Below, in pieces: positions 17,284 to 26,585 of a stretch of DNA of 64,000 nt. Position 1 is the first letter of the stretch; the number at the start of each line of letters is the position of its first letter. A model generated the notes under the pieces. That model was not told where the DNA came from, searched no databases, and was given only the letters and a program-made list of their open reading frames with translations. This DNA is from Actinopolyspora halophila DSM 43834 (GTDB taxonomy: Bacteria; Actinomycetota; Actinomycetes; Mycobacteriales; Pseudonocardiaceae): NCBI RefSeq assembly GCF_000371785.1, contig NZ_AQUI01000002.1, forward strand, positions 2,025,276 to 2,089,275. The letters run 5' to 3'. A program made the position numbers and the translations under genes.

Positions 17284-20187
17284 ATGATGAGTTCGTCCAA
17301 TCCCAACCGGCTCAACGCTTCCGTCCGCTCCGGACGGATCGATCGCACCCGAGCGGTCAGCTGCACCGTGGACGGAACCACGGTGCAGGGACGCCCCGGA
17401 GACACCCTGGCATCGGCGTTGCTGGCCAACGGAACGATCGAAGTGGGCTCCTCCGTTCACCGTGGACGAGGCCGCGGGATACTCACAGCCGACTGCACCG
17501 AGCCGAACGCGCTGGTGCAGCGGTTGGACGGTTGCCCGGAACCGATGCTCGCCGCCACCGAGATCGAACTGTACGAAGGGCTGGAAGTCCGCACACTGTC
17601 GGGCGTCGGCTGGTTGAGCGAGGAGCGGGACACCGCCCGCTACGACAAGAAGTTCGTGCACTCCGACGTCGTCGTGGTCGGGGCGGGACCCGCGGGCATG
17701 GCCGCGAGCCTGGCCGCTGCCCGCAGCGGCGCGCGCGTGATCCTGGTCGATCAGCATCGTGAACTGGGCGGCATGTTGCTGGACGGGCAGTCGCACATCT
17801 CGGGGCATCCCGCCACCGAATGGGTGGGCCGGGCCGCCAGGGAACTGGCCGAGAACCAGAACGTGCGGGTGCTGACCCGCTCGGCGGTGCTCGGCTGCTA
17901 TGACCACAACTACCTGCTCGTGGCCGAACGCAGGACCGACCACCTGCCCACGTCCTCCGGGGCGGCCACCAGGCAACGGCTCTGGCACATCAGGACGGGA
18001 CAGCTGGTGCTCGCCACGGGGGCGCACGAACGCCCCCTCGTGTTCGCCGACAACGACCGGCCCGGGATCATGCTCGCCTCGGCGGTGCGTTCCTACCTCA
18101 ACCGTCACGCCGTGCTGCCGGGGCGGAACGCGGTGGTGTTCACGACCTCGGACAGTGCCTACACCACGGCTCTCGACCTGCTCTCGTCCGGAGCGCGGGT
18201 TCCCGCGATCGTCGACACCAGACCGGATCCTCCCGCGCGACTGGTCGAACAGGCCCGCGCGGCCGGGGCCCAGGTTCACCCCGGTGCTGTCGTGGTCGCC
18301 ACGGAGGGGGCCCCGAGGATCTCCGCGGTACGGATCCGCGGACTGGATGCCGACGGTGCGCTCAGCGGTTCGCCCGTCGACGTTCCCTGTGACCTGCTGG
18401 CCGTGTGCGGTGGGTGGAACCCGGCCGTACAGCTGTTCGCCCAGAGCGGAGGCACGGTGCGGTGGGACCCGGTCGTCGCCGGGTTCGTGCCGCTGAACAC
18501 CGGAGGACGTTCGACGCGGGTCGTGGGAGCGGCACGCGGGACCTACGATCTGGCCGGCTGCCTGGCACAGGGTTTCGCGGCGGGGGCCGAAGCCGCGACC
18601 GTCGCAGGTTTCCGAACCGCGCCGCCCCCCGTTCCCCAGGTGGACGGGGATCGCCCCGGAGCCCGTCCGCGTCCCGTCTGGGCGATTCCGGACGAATCAC
18701 GTCCACCGGAAGCCTGCACGGACCACTTCGTCGATCTGCAACGCGACGCCACCGTGGCCGACATCCACGCCGCCACCGAGACGGGGATGCGTTCGGTCCA
18801 GCACGTCAAGCGGTACACGACCATTTCCACGGGCGTCGATCAGGGCAAGAACTCAGGGGTGAACGCGATCGGTGTGCTGGCCGAGACGCTCGCGGCCAAC
18901 TCCCCCGACGAGGTCGGCACCACGACGTTCCGCCCGCCCTACACGCCGGTTCCCATCGCCCTGTTCGCGGGCCGAACCAACGGGGCACTCTACGATCCGG
19001 TGCGTACGACCCCCATGCACTCCAGGCACGAACAGGCCGGAGCGGTTTTCGAGGACGTCGGCCAGTGGAAACGGCCGCGTTACTACCCCCGGTCGGGCGA
19101 GGACATGCACAGCGCGGTCCTGCGCGAGTGCGCGGCGGCGCGCACCGGGGTGGCCATTCAGGACGTGAGCACGCTGGGGCGCATCGAGGTGGTCGGTGCG
19201 GACGCCCCGACTTTCCTCGACCGGGTTTACACCAACGGTTTCGCCAATCTCCCCGTCGGCAGAGCCCGCTACGGGATGATGTGCGGGGCGGACGGGATGG
19301 TCCTCGACGACGGCGTGTCGATGCGGCTGGCCGAGGACCGGTACCTGATGAGCACCACCACCGGCGGAGCGGCGAAGGTGCTGGACTGGCTCGAGGAATG
19401 GTTGCAGACCGAGTGGCCAGAGCTGGACGTCTACTGCACTTCGGTGACCGAGCAGTGGGCGGCCGTCGCCGTGGTGGGCCCCGATTCCAGGACCGTGGTG
19501 GGGCGCCTCGCCCCCGATCTGGACGTCTCCGCCGAGTCCTTCGGCTTCATGCGGTTCCGGGAGACGGTCCTCGGGAACGGGATACCGGCCAGGGTGGCAC
19601 GGGTGTCCTTCTCCGGGGAATTGGCTTTCGAGATCAATGTGGCCGGATGGTACGGCCGGGCGCTGTGGGACGCCGCGATGGCGGCGGGCGCCGATCTGGA
19701 CATCACTCCCTACGGCACGGAGACGATGCACGTACTGCGTGCCGAGAAGGGGTTCGTGATCGTCGGGCAGGACACCGACGGCACCGTCACCCCGCTGGAT
19801 CTGGGCATGGACTGGGCGGTGTCCCGCCGCAAGGATTTCATCGGGAAACGTTCGTTGAGTCGTCCCGAGATGCTGCGCGAGGATCGCAAGCAGCTGGTGG
19901 GGCTGTTGCCGGTGGACACCGACGCTCTGCTCCCCGAGGGAGCTCATCTGGTGGACCCAGGTGCTTCCCGGCGCCCTCCGGTGCCGATGCAGGGGCACGT
20001 CACTTCGAGTTACCACAGCGCCGCTCTCGGACGCACCTTCGCGCTCGGGCTGGTCAGCGGGGGCCAGGAACGGGTCGGAGAGGTGCTGCGATCCCCCGTG
20101 AACGGTTCCGACATCGAGGTGGAGGTAACCACCCCCGTTCTCTACGATCCGGAAGGAGTTCGACGTGACGGTCCTGCACAGGGTTGA
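17284..20187 (+). CDS. soxA: Sarcosine oxidase subunit alpha
   Basis: A 967-residue subunit holding NAD and the THF site. The domains in order are an N-terminal ferredoxin-like fold (SCTVDGTTVQGRPGDTLASA), an NAD(P)-binding pyridine-nucleotide oxidoreductase region (VVVVGAGPAGMAASLAAARS near residue 132), and a C-terminal GcvT-like THF domain from about residue 580 (FLDRVYTNGFANLPVGRARY and later). The length matches known SoxA. It ends 22 bases inside soxG, so the two are coupled. Confidence 0.95.
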   Translation: MMSSSNPNRLNASVRSGRIDRTRAVSCTVDGTTVQGRPGDTLASALLANGTIEVGSSVHRGRGRGILTADCTEPNALVQRLDGCPEPMLAATEIELYEGLEVRTLSGVGWLSEERDTARYDKKFVHSDVVVVGAGPAGMAASLAAARSGARVILVDQHRELGGMLLDGQSHISGHPATEWVGRAARELAENQNVRVLTRSAVLGCYDHNYLLVAERRTDHLPTSSGAATRQRLWHIRTGQLVLATGAHERPLVFADNDRPGIMLASAVRSYLNRHAVLPGRNAVVFTTSDSAYTTALDLLSSGARVPAIVDTRPDPPARLVEQARAAGAQVHPGAVVVATEGAPRISAVRIRGLDADGALSGSPVDVPCDLLAVCGGWNPAVQLFAQSGGTVRWDPVVAGFVPLNTGGRSTRVVGAARGTYDLAGCLAQGFAAGAEAATVAGFRTAPPPVPQVDGDRPGARPRPVWAIPDESRPPEACTDHFVDLQRDATVADIHAATETGMRSVQHVKRYTTISTGVDQGKNSGVNAIGVLAETLAANSPDEVGTTTFRPPYTPVPIALFAGRTNGALYDPVRTTPMHSRHEQAGAVFEDVGQWKRPRYYPRSGEDMHSAVLRECAAARTGVAIQDVSTLGRIEVVGADAPTFLDRVYTNGFANLPVGRARYGMMCGADGMVLDDGVSMRLAEDRYLMSTTTGGAAKVLDWLEEWLQTEWPELDVYCTSVTEQWAAVAVVGPDSRTVVGRLAPDLDVSAESFGFMRFRETVLGNGIPARVARVSFSGELAFEINVAGWYGRALWDAAMAAGADLDITPYGTETMHVLRAEKGFVIVGQDTDGTVTPLDLGMDWAVSRRKDFIGKRSLSRPEMLREDRKQLVGLLPVDTDALLPEGAHLVDPGASRRPPVPMQGHVTSSYHSAALGRTFALGLVSGGQERVGEVLRSPVNGSDIEVEVTTPVLYDPEGVRRDGPAQG

Positions 20188-20806
20188 AACCGATCTCGCC
20201 GAAGCGGACACCGCCACAGTGGCGGTTCCACGGCACAGCCCCCTGGAACACCGCGGTGCGGAGTTCGAACGAGCCACTGCGCTCGGCCCGAGGGGAGTGC
20301 GTCTCAGGGAGGAACCGTTCCTGACTCAACTCGACCTTCGAATTCCTCCGGACGACGCTGTTTCGGGGACGGTCGCCGAAACGCTCGGCCTGACGCTACC
20401 CGCGGCGAACAAGGTCAGCGGCGACGAGGGGCGTGCCCTGCTGTGGTTGGGGCCGGACGAGTGGCTGCTGGTGGCCGAGGAGGAGCGGGCCCGGGGAGTG
20501 CTGCGGGCGGTTCGTTCCGCGCAGCAGGACGCGCGCGGTTCCTCGGTGGACGTGTCCGCGAACCGGACGACGCTGCGGCTCGCCGGTCCGGCCGCGCGCG
20601 AGGTGCTGGAAAAGGTGTGCTCCCTGGATCTGCACCCGCGTGCTTTTTCGGTCGGTGACTGCGCGCAGACACTGCTCGGCCGTGTGGTCGCGGTGCTGTG
20701 GCAGGTGGGGCCGGAACCCGAGTACCGCGTTCTGGTGCGTTGTTCGTTCGCGGAGTACCTCGCGGATCTCCTGCTCGACGCCATGGCCGAGTTCCTGGAG
20801 GAGTGA
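20165..20806 (+). CDS. soxG: Sarcosine oxidase subunit gamma
   Basis: A 213-residue SoxG-family protein with a GcvT-like fold. It has the family pattern LWLGPDEWLLV near residue 95, then VDVSANRTTLRLAGP. It starts with GTG inside the 3' end of soxA, with GGAG upstream. It closes the sox operon. Confidence 0.92.
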   Translation: MTVLHRVETDLAEADTATVAVPRHSPLEHRGAEFERATALGPRGVRLREEPFLTQLDLRIPPDDAVSGTVAETLGLTLPAANKVSGDEGRALLWLGPDEWLLVAEEERARGVLRAVRSAQQDARGSSVDVSANRTTLRLAGPAAREVLEKVCSLDLHPRAFSVGDCAQTLLGRVVAVLWQVGPEPEYRVLVRCSFAEYLADLLLDAMAEFLEE

Positions 20807-21181
20807 GTTCGCGGAGACGACCGCATCAGCACTCGACCGAGTCCGTCGGCCCGGAGTCGCGTCGTCGGAACCGATCGGCGCGATTCCGGCCCGCCGTACG
20901 GAACGGCTCACCCGGTGGAGGGCCCGCTTCGCGGGGGTCGTGGTGGTTCCCTCGCGCGGTAGGGTAAAAGTGACGGGTTCCGGTTCGGGCGAATTCTCCG
21001 CCCCTGCCGGATGGTGGTAGCGCAACCGGTGAACTCACCGGTACCGCCGGGTTCGTCCACACGGGCGAGCATTGTTGCGAACAGGGAGTCCAGCGAAATC
21101 CCGGTCGTGCTCTTGGTTCGACGGTGCGGCTGGGCAGGCAGTTGGTTCCGGCAGTTGTCCCCGGACGGATACGGTTGAGTA
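20807..21181. other. Intergenic region soxG-iclR
   Basis: A stretch of 375 bases between soxG and the IclR gene on the same strand. No gene is supported. It presumably holds the iclR promoter, but I see no clear operator or terminator. Confidence 0.45.
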
Positions 21182-21973
21182 GTGACTGAAGCAGCAGACG
21201 CACGGGGTAAGGGATCGGGAGCACTCGTCCAGTCGGTGGATCGGGCCGTGACGATCCTGGAACTCGTGGCACGCAACGGCGAAGTCGGGATCACGGAGAT
21301 CGCCGGTGAGCTGGGTGTGCACAAGTCTACCGCGTCGCGGCTGGTCAGCGTGTTGGAGACGCGCGGCCTGCTGGATCAGCTCAAGGACAGAGGCAAGTAC
21401 GTGATCGGGTTCGGGGTGGTGCGCCTCGCGGGCGCCGCGACCGAACGGATGGACCTTCCTCGGCTGGGAGGCCCGTACTGTGACTCGCTCGCGGCCGAAC
21501 TCGGTGAGACCGTCAACATCGCCATCCGTGACCACGACGTGGCCATCAACATCAGCCAGGCACGCGGCACGGCTGCCGTCACCGCGCACAACTGGGTCGG
21601 TCAGCGGACCCCGCTGCACGCGACCTCCAGTGGGAAGGTGCTGTTCGCGCACTCCCCGGAAGAGGATCGCGAGGACCTGCTCAAGGAGGAGCTGCAGCAG
21701 TACACGGCCCGCACCATCACCGATCCGGAGGAACTCCGCAAGGAGTTCCAGTCGATTGCCAGGGACGGTTTCGCGACCAGTTACGAGGAGTTGGAACTGG
21801 GACTGAACGCCGCCGCCGTCGCCGTGTACAACCACGACGGCGGGGTCATAGCCGCGTTGAGTGCCTCCGGGCCCTCCTACCGCTTCTCCCGCAGGCGGAT
21901 GCGTGAACTGGTCGACGCGATGACGGTGGCCTCCAAGGAGCTCTCCGCCCAGCTCGGTTATCTGGAGTCCTGA
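21182..21973 (+). CDS. IclR family transcriptional regulator
   Basis: 263 residues. The N-terminal winged helix is VQSVDRAVTILELVARNGEVG followed by LGVHKSTASRLVSVLE. The C-terminal IclR effector domain includes HATSSGKVLFA and the late AVYNHDGGVIAALSASGPSYR. The GTG start lacks a clear ribosome site. Downstream of the sox operon, it probably controls sox/dmg genes, as IclR proteins often do for methylamine catabolism, but its target is inferred. Confidence 0.88.
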   Translation: MTEAADARGKGSGALVQSVDRAVTILELVARNGEVGITEIAGELGVHKSTASRLVSVLETRGLLDQLKDRGKYVIGFGVVRLAGAATERMDLPRLGGPYCDSLAAELGETVNIAIRDHDVAINISQARGTAAVTAHNWVGQRTPLHATSSGKVLFAHSPEEDREDLLKEELQQYTARTITDPEELRKEFQSIARDGFATSYEELELGLNAAAVAVYNHDGGVIAALSASGPSYRFSRRRMRELVDAMTVASKELSAQLGYLES

Positions 21974-22068
21974 ACCCTCCGTCCGGACGGAGGTCGTGCG
22001 AAACCGGAGCCGAACGGGCTTTTTCGCCCCCGCGCGGGTTCCGGATCCGTTTTCCCGCCGGGACGGGA

Positions 22069-23265
22069 TCAGTGCTGTTCGTGTCCGTCCCCGGGGGATT
22101 CCCGCGTGTGATGGGGGATGTCCGCGTCGTCGATCACCGTGGTCGAGGCTTCGGAAGCCTCCGCGGGCTCGGAAGGCGAGTAGTGGGAGCGGATGCTGGC
22201 GGCCTCCCGGGGCATCCGGTGGGTGATGAACATGTCCGCGATCCGGCCCGCGAACAACGCGCGCTGGTGCTCGTCCTCCGGATGAGCCGTTTCGATCATG
22301 TGCTTGGCGAAGTAGACCCGCAGTGCGCTCCGGTCGCTCTGATCGTTGATGGGCAGGATGCCGGGGTCGGGGTTCTTCCCGTCGAACTCGAACCCGTGCT
22401 GCCCTGATCCGTCGAGTTCGGCCTCCGTGCCGGTCCGTTCGGAGGTGGCCCACCACCTGGTGGACGAGGCCGGTGTGGATCGGGCCGTTCCGGAGTCGTG
22501 CGCCAGCTCGGAAAGACGGTCCAGGGAATCCACCAGCTCGAGGGTCTCCTCGAGGTGCTGTTTGGTCATCTCGCCCTGGGCCAGCCACCACACCACGGCG
22601 GTGGCGGTGTCCTTGAGTGCGTCCTCGGCCAGGTACTCGCGCAGTCCGCGTTCCTGGTCCCGTCTGCGTTGCCGGAGCTCCTCGTCCTTGGCGGCCTCGC
22701 TGAGCGCACGCAGTCGTTCCGCGTCCTCCGCCCCGATGGACAGGGATACGTCGGTCGCCCAGGCCTGCAGATATCCCTCTCCGTCCTGCTGCAGTGTCCC
22801 GAGAGCGGCCTGCAACCGGTGTGCGGTGATCTCGTGCTCCAGCGCTCCGGTCTCGGACGTCACCGCGCTGGCGCGGTCGTGCACGGACTCCACGGCGATG
22901 GCTCGCTGACGCTCCGGCCCGGGGCCGGCGGCTCCCGGCCCCGGTACCCAGTGCACGGTGGCGGAGAGCAACAGCGGGTACTCGGGATGAACGGTGGGCA
23001 CCCGGAGTGCGTTCACTTCGTAGGAGGGATGGGGAGTGGGGGGCTCCTCGTTGGGCTGCTGTTTTTCACGCATCTCCCGGCGGATCTGTTGCTGTGCGCG
23101 TCGTTGGAGTATCCGCCTGCCGAGAAGCACCGGGACCGTCAGCAGCACGAGCGCCAGCGGGAGCCAGCCCCAAACGGGCCATCCCAGAGCGACCCCGAGA
23201 AGCACCGGAGCGAGCAGGAGTACTCCGGCCAGCGTTCCGAGCAGCGTTTTCTCCTCGTACGTCAT
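22069..23265 (-). CDS. Hypothetical membrane protein with two N-terminal TM segments
   Basis: A 398-residue protein of unknown function. Residues about 8-26 and 29-48 form a hydrophobic hairpin (LLGTLAGVLLLAPVLLGVAL and then LPLALVLLTVPVLLG), followed by a basic stretch. The remaining 330 residues are soluble, charged and largely helical (about 150-260), ending in an acidic, low-complexity tail. No enzymatic motif was seen. It is convergent with iclR. The soluble part is predicted to be cytoplasmic. Confidence 0.75.
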   Translation of the reverse strand: MTYEEKTLLGTLAGVLLLAPVLLGVALGWPVWGWLPLALVLLTVPVLLGRRILQRRAQQQIRREMREKQQPNEEPPTPHPSYEVNALRVPTVHPEYPLLLSATVHWVPGPGAAGPGPERQRAIAVESVHDRASAVTSETGALEHEITAHRLQAALGTLQQDGEGYLQAWATDVSLSIGAEDAERLRALSEAAKDEELRQRRRDQERGLREYLAEDALKDTATAVVWWLAQGEMTKQHLEETLELVDSLDRLSELAHDSGTARSTPASSTRWWATSERTGTEAELDGSGQHGFEFDGKNPDPGILPINDQSDRSALRVYFAKHMIETAHPEDEHQRALFAGRIADMFITHRMPREAASIRSHYSPSEPAEASEASTTVIDDADIPHHTRESPGDGHEQH

Positions 23266-23614
23266 CGGCTGACCTCCTCATCGTGCCGGGGTGTGAATCC
23301 GGCTCCGCGTTTCCCGTTCCCGGAGTGTTCCGGTCTCCCGCGCGGCGGGGTCTCACAGGGGGCGGCAGTGGTCCGGTCGTGTGTTGCCGGGAGCGCGATC
23401 CCGGTCGACGGGTCCTGCCTGCGACGCGTTCCGATGGGGGTCGCCGAGCGGTTTCCGCAAGCTCCGAAGGGCGGATCGGATGGCACACCCCCGTGCGTAC
23501 CGCTCGGACGTGGGGGAGAGGTACCACCCGTGATCGAGTTCGCTCGAACGGAGTAGACGTTGCCGGAGCGGGGAGGGGCCGGTGCCGCACGGGCCCCGGC
23601 CCCACGTCCAGTCC
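23266..23614. other. Intergenic region, no gene seen
   Basis: 349 bases between the start of the membrane protein gene and the end of the MetE-like gene. Frames here show no codon-use or family signal. Confidence 0.45.
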
Positions 23615-24739
23615 CTAGGACGTGCCCCACACCTCCTGAGCGGTCTCGACGATCAGCTTGAGCTTCGCGACCTGCTGTTCGTAGCTCAGGGCGTTGCCCT
23701 CCTCGGTCGAGGCGAATCCACACTGGGGGGACAGGCACAGCTGGTCGACATCGATGTAGCGGCTCGCCTCCTCGATGCGGCGTTTCAGCGTGTCCTTGGA
23801 CTCGAGCTCACCGCTCTTGGTGGTGACCAGCCCGAGGACCACCGCCTTGTCCTTGGGGACGAAGCGCAGCGGAGCGAATCCCCCGGAGCGCTCGTCGTCG
23901 TACTCGAGGAAGAACCCGTCCACGTCGAGTTCGCTGAACACCGCCTCGGCGACGAATTCGTAGCCGCCCTCGGCTACCCAGGAGGAGCGGTAGTTGCCCC
24001 GGCACATGTGCGTGGTCACGGCCATGTCTGCCGGTTTCTCCGCCAGCGCCGCGTTGATCTGCTTTATGTTGCGCAGGTGCTGCCGCTCGGCGTCGGCCCC
24101 CGTGGCCGCGAGCTGTTCCCGCTGCGCCGGGTCGTTGAGGTAGGCCAGGCTGGTGTCGTCCAGCTGCAGGTAGCGGCATCCGAGGCGGCCCATGGCGCTG
24201 ATCTGGTCCGCGTAGGTGGCGGAGAGGTCGTTCCAGAACTCCTCGATGTCCGGGTAGACCTCCTCGCTGATGAACGCGGGACCGCCTCTGTAGTGGACCA
24301 TGCTCGGAGAGGGAAGGGTCAGCTTCGGAGTGTTCTTGGTTACCTGTTTGTTCAGGTACTCGAAATCCTCGGCGAATATGGGCTCTTCCAGAGCTATCTT
24401 CCCGTCCACTTTGGTCGCGGACGGAGTGAATTCGATGTCTCCGGATTCGTTGTGGAACTGCACGTGCATGGTCGAGTCGGACTTCCCGATCCCGGCGAGT
24501 CGGTGGATGAAGTCCATGTGCCACGTACTGCGCCGGAATTCCCCGTCGGTGGCTGTGGAGAGCCCGATCTCCTCCTGCATGCGCACCACTTCGGTGACGG
24601 CGCGGTCCTCGACCTCGCGCAACCCCTCCGCGGTGATCCGGCCCGCCGCGAAGTCCTCGCGAGCCGCGTGCAGGTAGGAGGGGCGGAGCAGACTGCCGAC
24701 GTGGTCGGCCCGGTACGGTGGGAAACTTCGCTGTGCCAT
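23615..24739 (-). CDS. MetE C-terminal-domain-like cobalamin-independent methyltransferase
   Basis: A 374-residue single-domain member of the UROD/MetE superfamily (YxjG/YxjH-like). These are annotated as methyltetrahydropteroyltriglutamate-homocysteine methyltransferase-like enzymes. Zinc-ligand motifs are visible as THMCRGN, then FLEYDDERSGGF and the late LSPQCGFAST. It lacks the N-terminal half of full MetE (about 750 residues). Such proteins may use methyl-cobalamin, methyl-folate or another donor. Next to a methyl-group catabolic island, it might transfer methyl groups to homocysteine. ATG 24737-24739 is used; GTG 24748 is also possible. Divergent from an IclR gene. Confidence 0.82.
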   Translation of the reverse strand: MAQRSFPPYRADHVGSLLRPSYLHAAREDFAAGRITAEGLREVEDRAVTEVVRMQEEIGLSTATDGEFRRSTWHMDFIHRLAGIGKSDSTMHVQFHNESGDIEFTPSATKVDGKIALEEPIFAEDFEYLNKQVTKNTPKLTLPSPSMVHYRGGPAFISEEVYPDIEEFWNDLSATYADQISAMGRLGCRYLQLDDTSLAYLNDPAQREQLAATGADAERQHLRNIKQINAALAEKPADMAVTTHMCRGNYRSSWVAEGGYEFVAEAVFSELDVDGFFLEYDDERSGGFAPLRFVPKDKAVVLGLVTTKSGELESKDTLKRRIEEASRYIDVDQLCLSPQCGFASTEEGNALSYEQQVAKLKLIVETAQEVWGTS

Positions 24740-24961
24740 GCGGCGCACACTAGGGCAGTGCGGAAGCTCTGCACAGCACCCGCCCGGATCGTCGTCCGTG
24801 CGCTGCTGTTATTTCCGCGTATTTCGCCGGGTGGGAAAACTTTCCGCGATTTTATTCCCGCTGAGCGGAAAAGGGGGTTCATGGAGCGCTCTGCGTCCTG
24901 CATTCTGTTCGGGTGTGTCCGTCGCGGCGGCTGCAACGGGTGATTCGTTCTCGGGAGACGC

Positions 24962-25753
24962 ATGGTGTCCGACGCGGGAAGAGCCGGCGAAAGACCGGAA
25001 AAAGAAACCGTCGTGGGTAAACTGGTCGATCTGCTGGCGGCGTTCTCGCCCCGGCGCCCGGAACTGACCCTCAGCGAGATGGCCCGCTTCTCCGGGCTGG
25101 CCACGACGACCGTGCACCGACTGGCCGGTGAACTAACCGAACGTGGGCTCCTGGAACGGGGTTCGGACCGCAGGTACCGCATAGGTCTGGCCCTGTTCGA
25201 GATAGCGGCGCTCGCTCCGCGCGGCCCGGGACTGCGCGAGGTGGCACTGCCGTTCATGGAGGACCTGTACGAGGTGACCAGGGAGAACGTCCAGCTCGCT
25301 GTGCGAACGGGCGACGAGATGGTCTTCGTCGAGCGGATCGCCGGACGTTCCTCGGTCGGGGTCCGCACCCGTATCGGCGGGCGTTTTCCGATGCCGCCCA
25401 CCGGGGTGGGGTTGGTGCTGCTCGCGCACGCCCCAGCCGGTGTCCAGCAACGCGTGCTGGAAGCGCCGTTGGCGCGGTACACGCCGTACACGCTCACCGA
25501 CCCGGAATCGCTGCGCAACACCTTGGCCGAGGTGCGCCGCACCGGCGTGGCGATCAGTGACCGCCAGGTGACCTCGGACGCGGTGTCGGTGGCCGTCCCG
25601 GTTCACGACGACCACGAGGTGGTGGCCGCCCTGTCCGTGGTCCAACGTTTCGGGGATGCCCGGCCGAGTTCCCTCACCCCGGCTGTACGGGCCGCCGCGC
25701 TGGGGATGTCCCGCTCGCTCTCCGCAGCGGGCAGTGCTCCAGCCGGACGCTGA
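24962..25753 (+). CDS. IclR family transcriptional regulator
   Basis: 263 residues with an N-terminal winged helix (LTLSEMARFSGLATTTVHRLA) and an IclR effector domain (RFPMPPTGVGLVLLAHAP, AVPVHDDHEVVAALSVV). It is divergent from the MetE-like gene across about 220 bases and probably regulates it. It is only loosely similar to the IclR protein at 21,182. Confidence 0.88.
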   Translation: MVSDAGRAGERPEKETVVGKLVDLLAAFSPRRPELTLSEMARFSGLATTTVHRLAGELTERGLLERGSDRRYRIGLALFEIAALAPRGPGLREVALPFMEDLYEVTRENVQLAVRTGDEMVFVERIAGRSSVGVRTRIGGRFPMPPTGVGLVLLAHAPAGVQQRVLEAPLARYTPYTLTDPESLRNTLAEVRRTGVAISDRQVTSDAVSVAVPVHDDHEVVAALSVVQRFGDARPSSLTPAVRAAALGMSRSLSAAGSAPAGR

Positions 25754-25859
25754 GCGCGCGAAAGTCCCGGATGCCCCGTCCGCGGGACCGGCGTCCGATC
25801 TCCGGCGGGTGGAAGGTGGGCCCGCCGTCACCGCCGCCGGGGCAACCGGGCGGACGGCT

Positions 25860-26387
25860 TCAACGGGAATGGGCCTCGGGAGCTTGTTCGTGCTGTCTCT
25901 TCAGCTCCAGGTAGTGCTCGGCGTTGGCCTTCACGAGTTCGCGTTCCTCGGCGGAGGTCTCCCGGCGCACCTTGCCCGGCACACCCGCGACCAGCGAATT
26001 CGGTGGGATTTCCGTGCCCTCGAGAATCACGGTTCCGGCCGCGACGAGAGTGCCCGTTCCGATGTGGGCACCGTTGAGTACCGTCGCGCTCATCCCGACC
26101 AGCACCTCGTCCTCGACGGTGCACCCGTGGAGCACGGCCCGGTGCCCCACCGAGACGTGCTCGCCGATGGTCACCGGGAACCCCGGATCGGCGTGCAGCA
26201 CGCAGCCGTCCTGGATGTTGCTGTACCCGCCGATGGAGATGCGATCCCCGTCGGCGCGCACGACCGAGCCGTACCAGACGCTGACTCCCGAGGAGAGCGT
26301 GACGGAGCCGGCCAAAGTGGACCCGTGGGCTGCCCAGGAGTCCTCCGCGATCCGCGGAGCGGTCCCGTTGATCTCCACCGCGTACAT
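25860..26387 (-). CDS. Gamma-carbonic-anhydrase-like hexapeptide-repeat protein
   Basis: A 175-residue left-handed beta-helix protein. The repeats include VSVWYGSVVRADGD, YSNIQDGCVLHAD, EHVSVGHRAVLHGC and VGMSATVLNGAHIG. Histidines in these segments match the metal ligands of gamma carbonic anhydrases (CaiE/PaaY/YrdA group). The start has GGAGG five bases upstream. The function could be carbonic anhydrase or an acyl-CoA-related accessory role. Its convergent neighbour is an IclR gene. Confidence 0.85.
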   Translation of the reverse strand: MYAVEINGTAPRIAEDSWAAHGSTLAGSVTLSSGVSVWYGSVVRADGDRISIGGYSNIQDGCVLHADPGFPVTIGEHVSVGHRAVLHGCTVEDEVLVGMSATVLNGAHIGTGTLVAAGTVILEGTEIPPNSLVAGVPGKVRRETSAEERELVKANAEHYLELKRQHEQAPEAHSR

Positions 26388-26585
26388 GACACCTCCGTGG
26401 AATCTGACTCGTGTAGGGGACAACCTACACACGAGCGGGTGGGGGCTCGTGGGCACGTTCGTGTGTCGTCCGGGGGCCCGTCGGGGCCGGGGACTCGCGG
26501 CTCCTCCCGAGCGCCCGGCGGGGCCCGGTGGATCCGCTGCGACCCGGCAGGACGCGTCCCCGGGCGGGTTCGGGGGGAGACCGAC

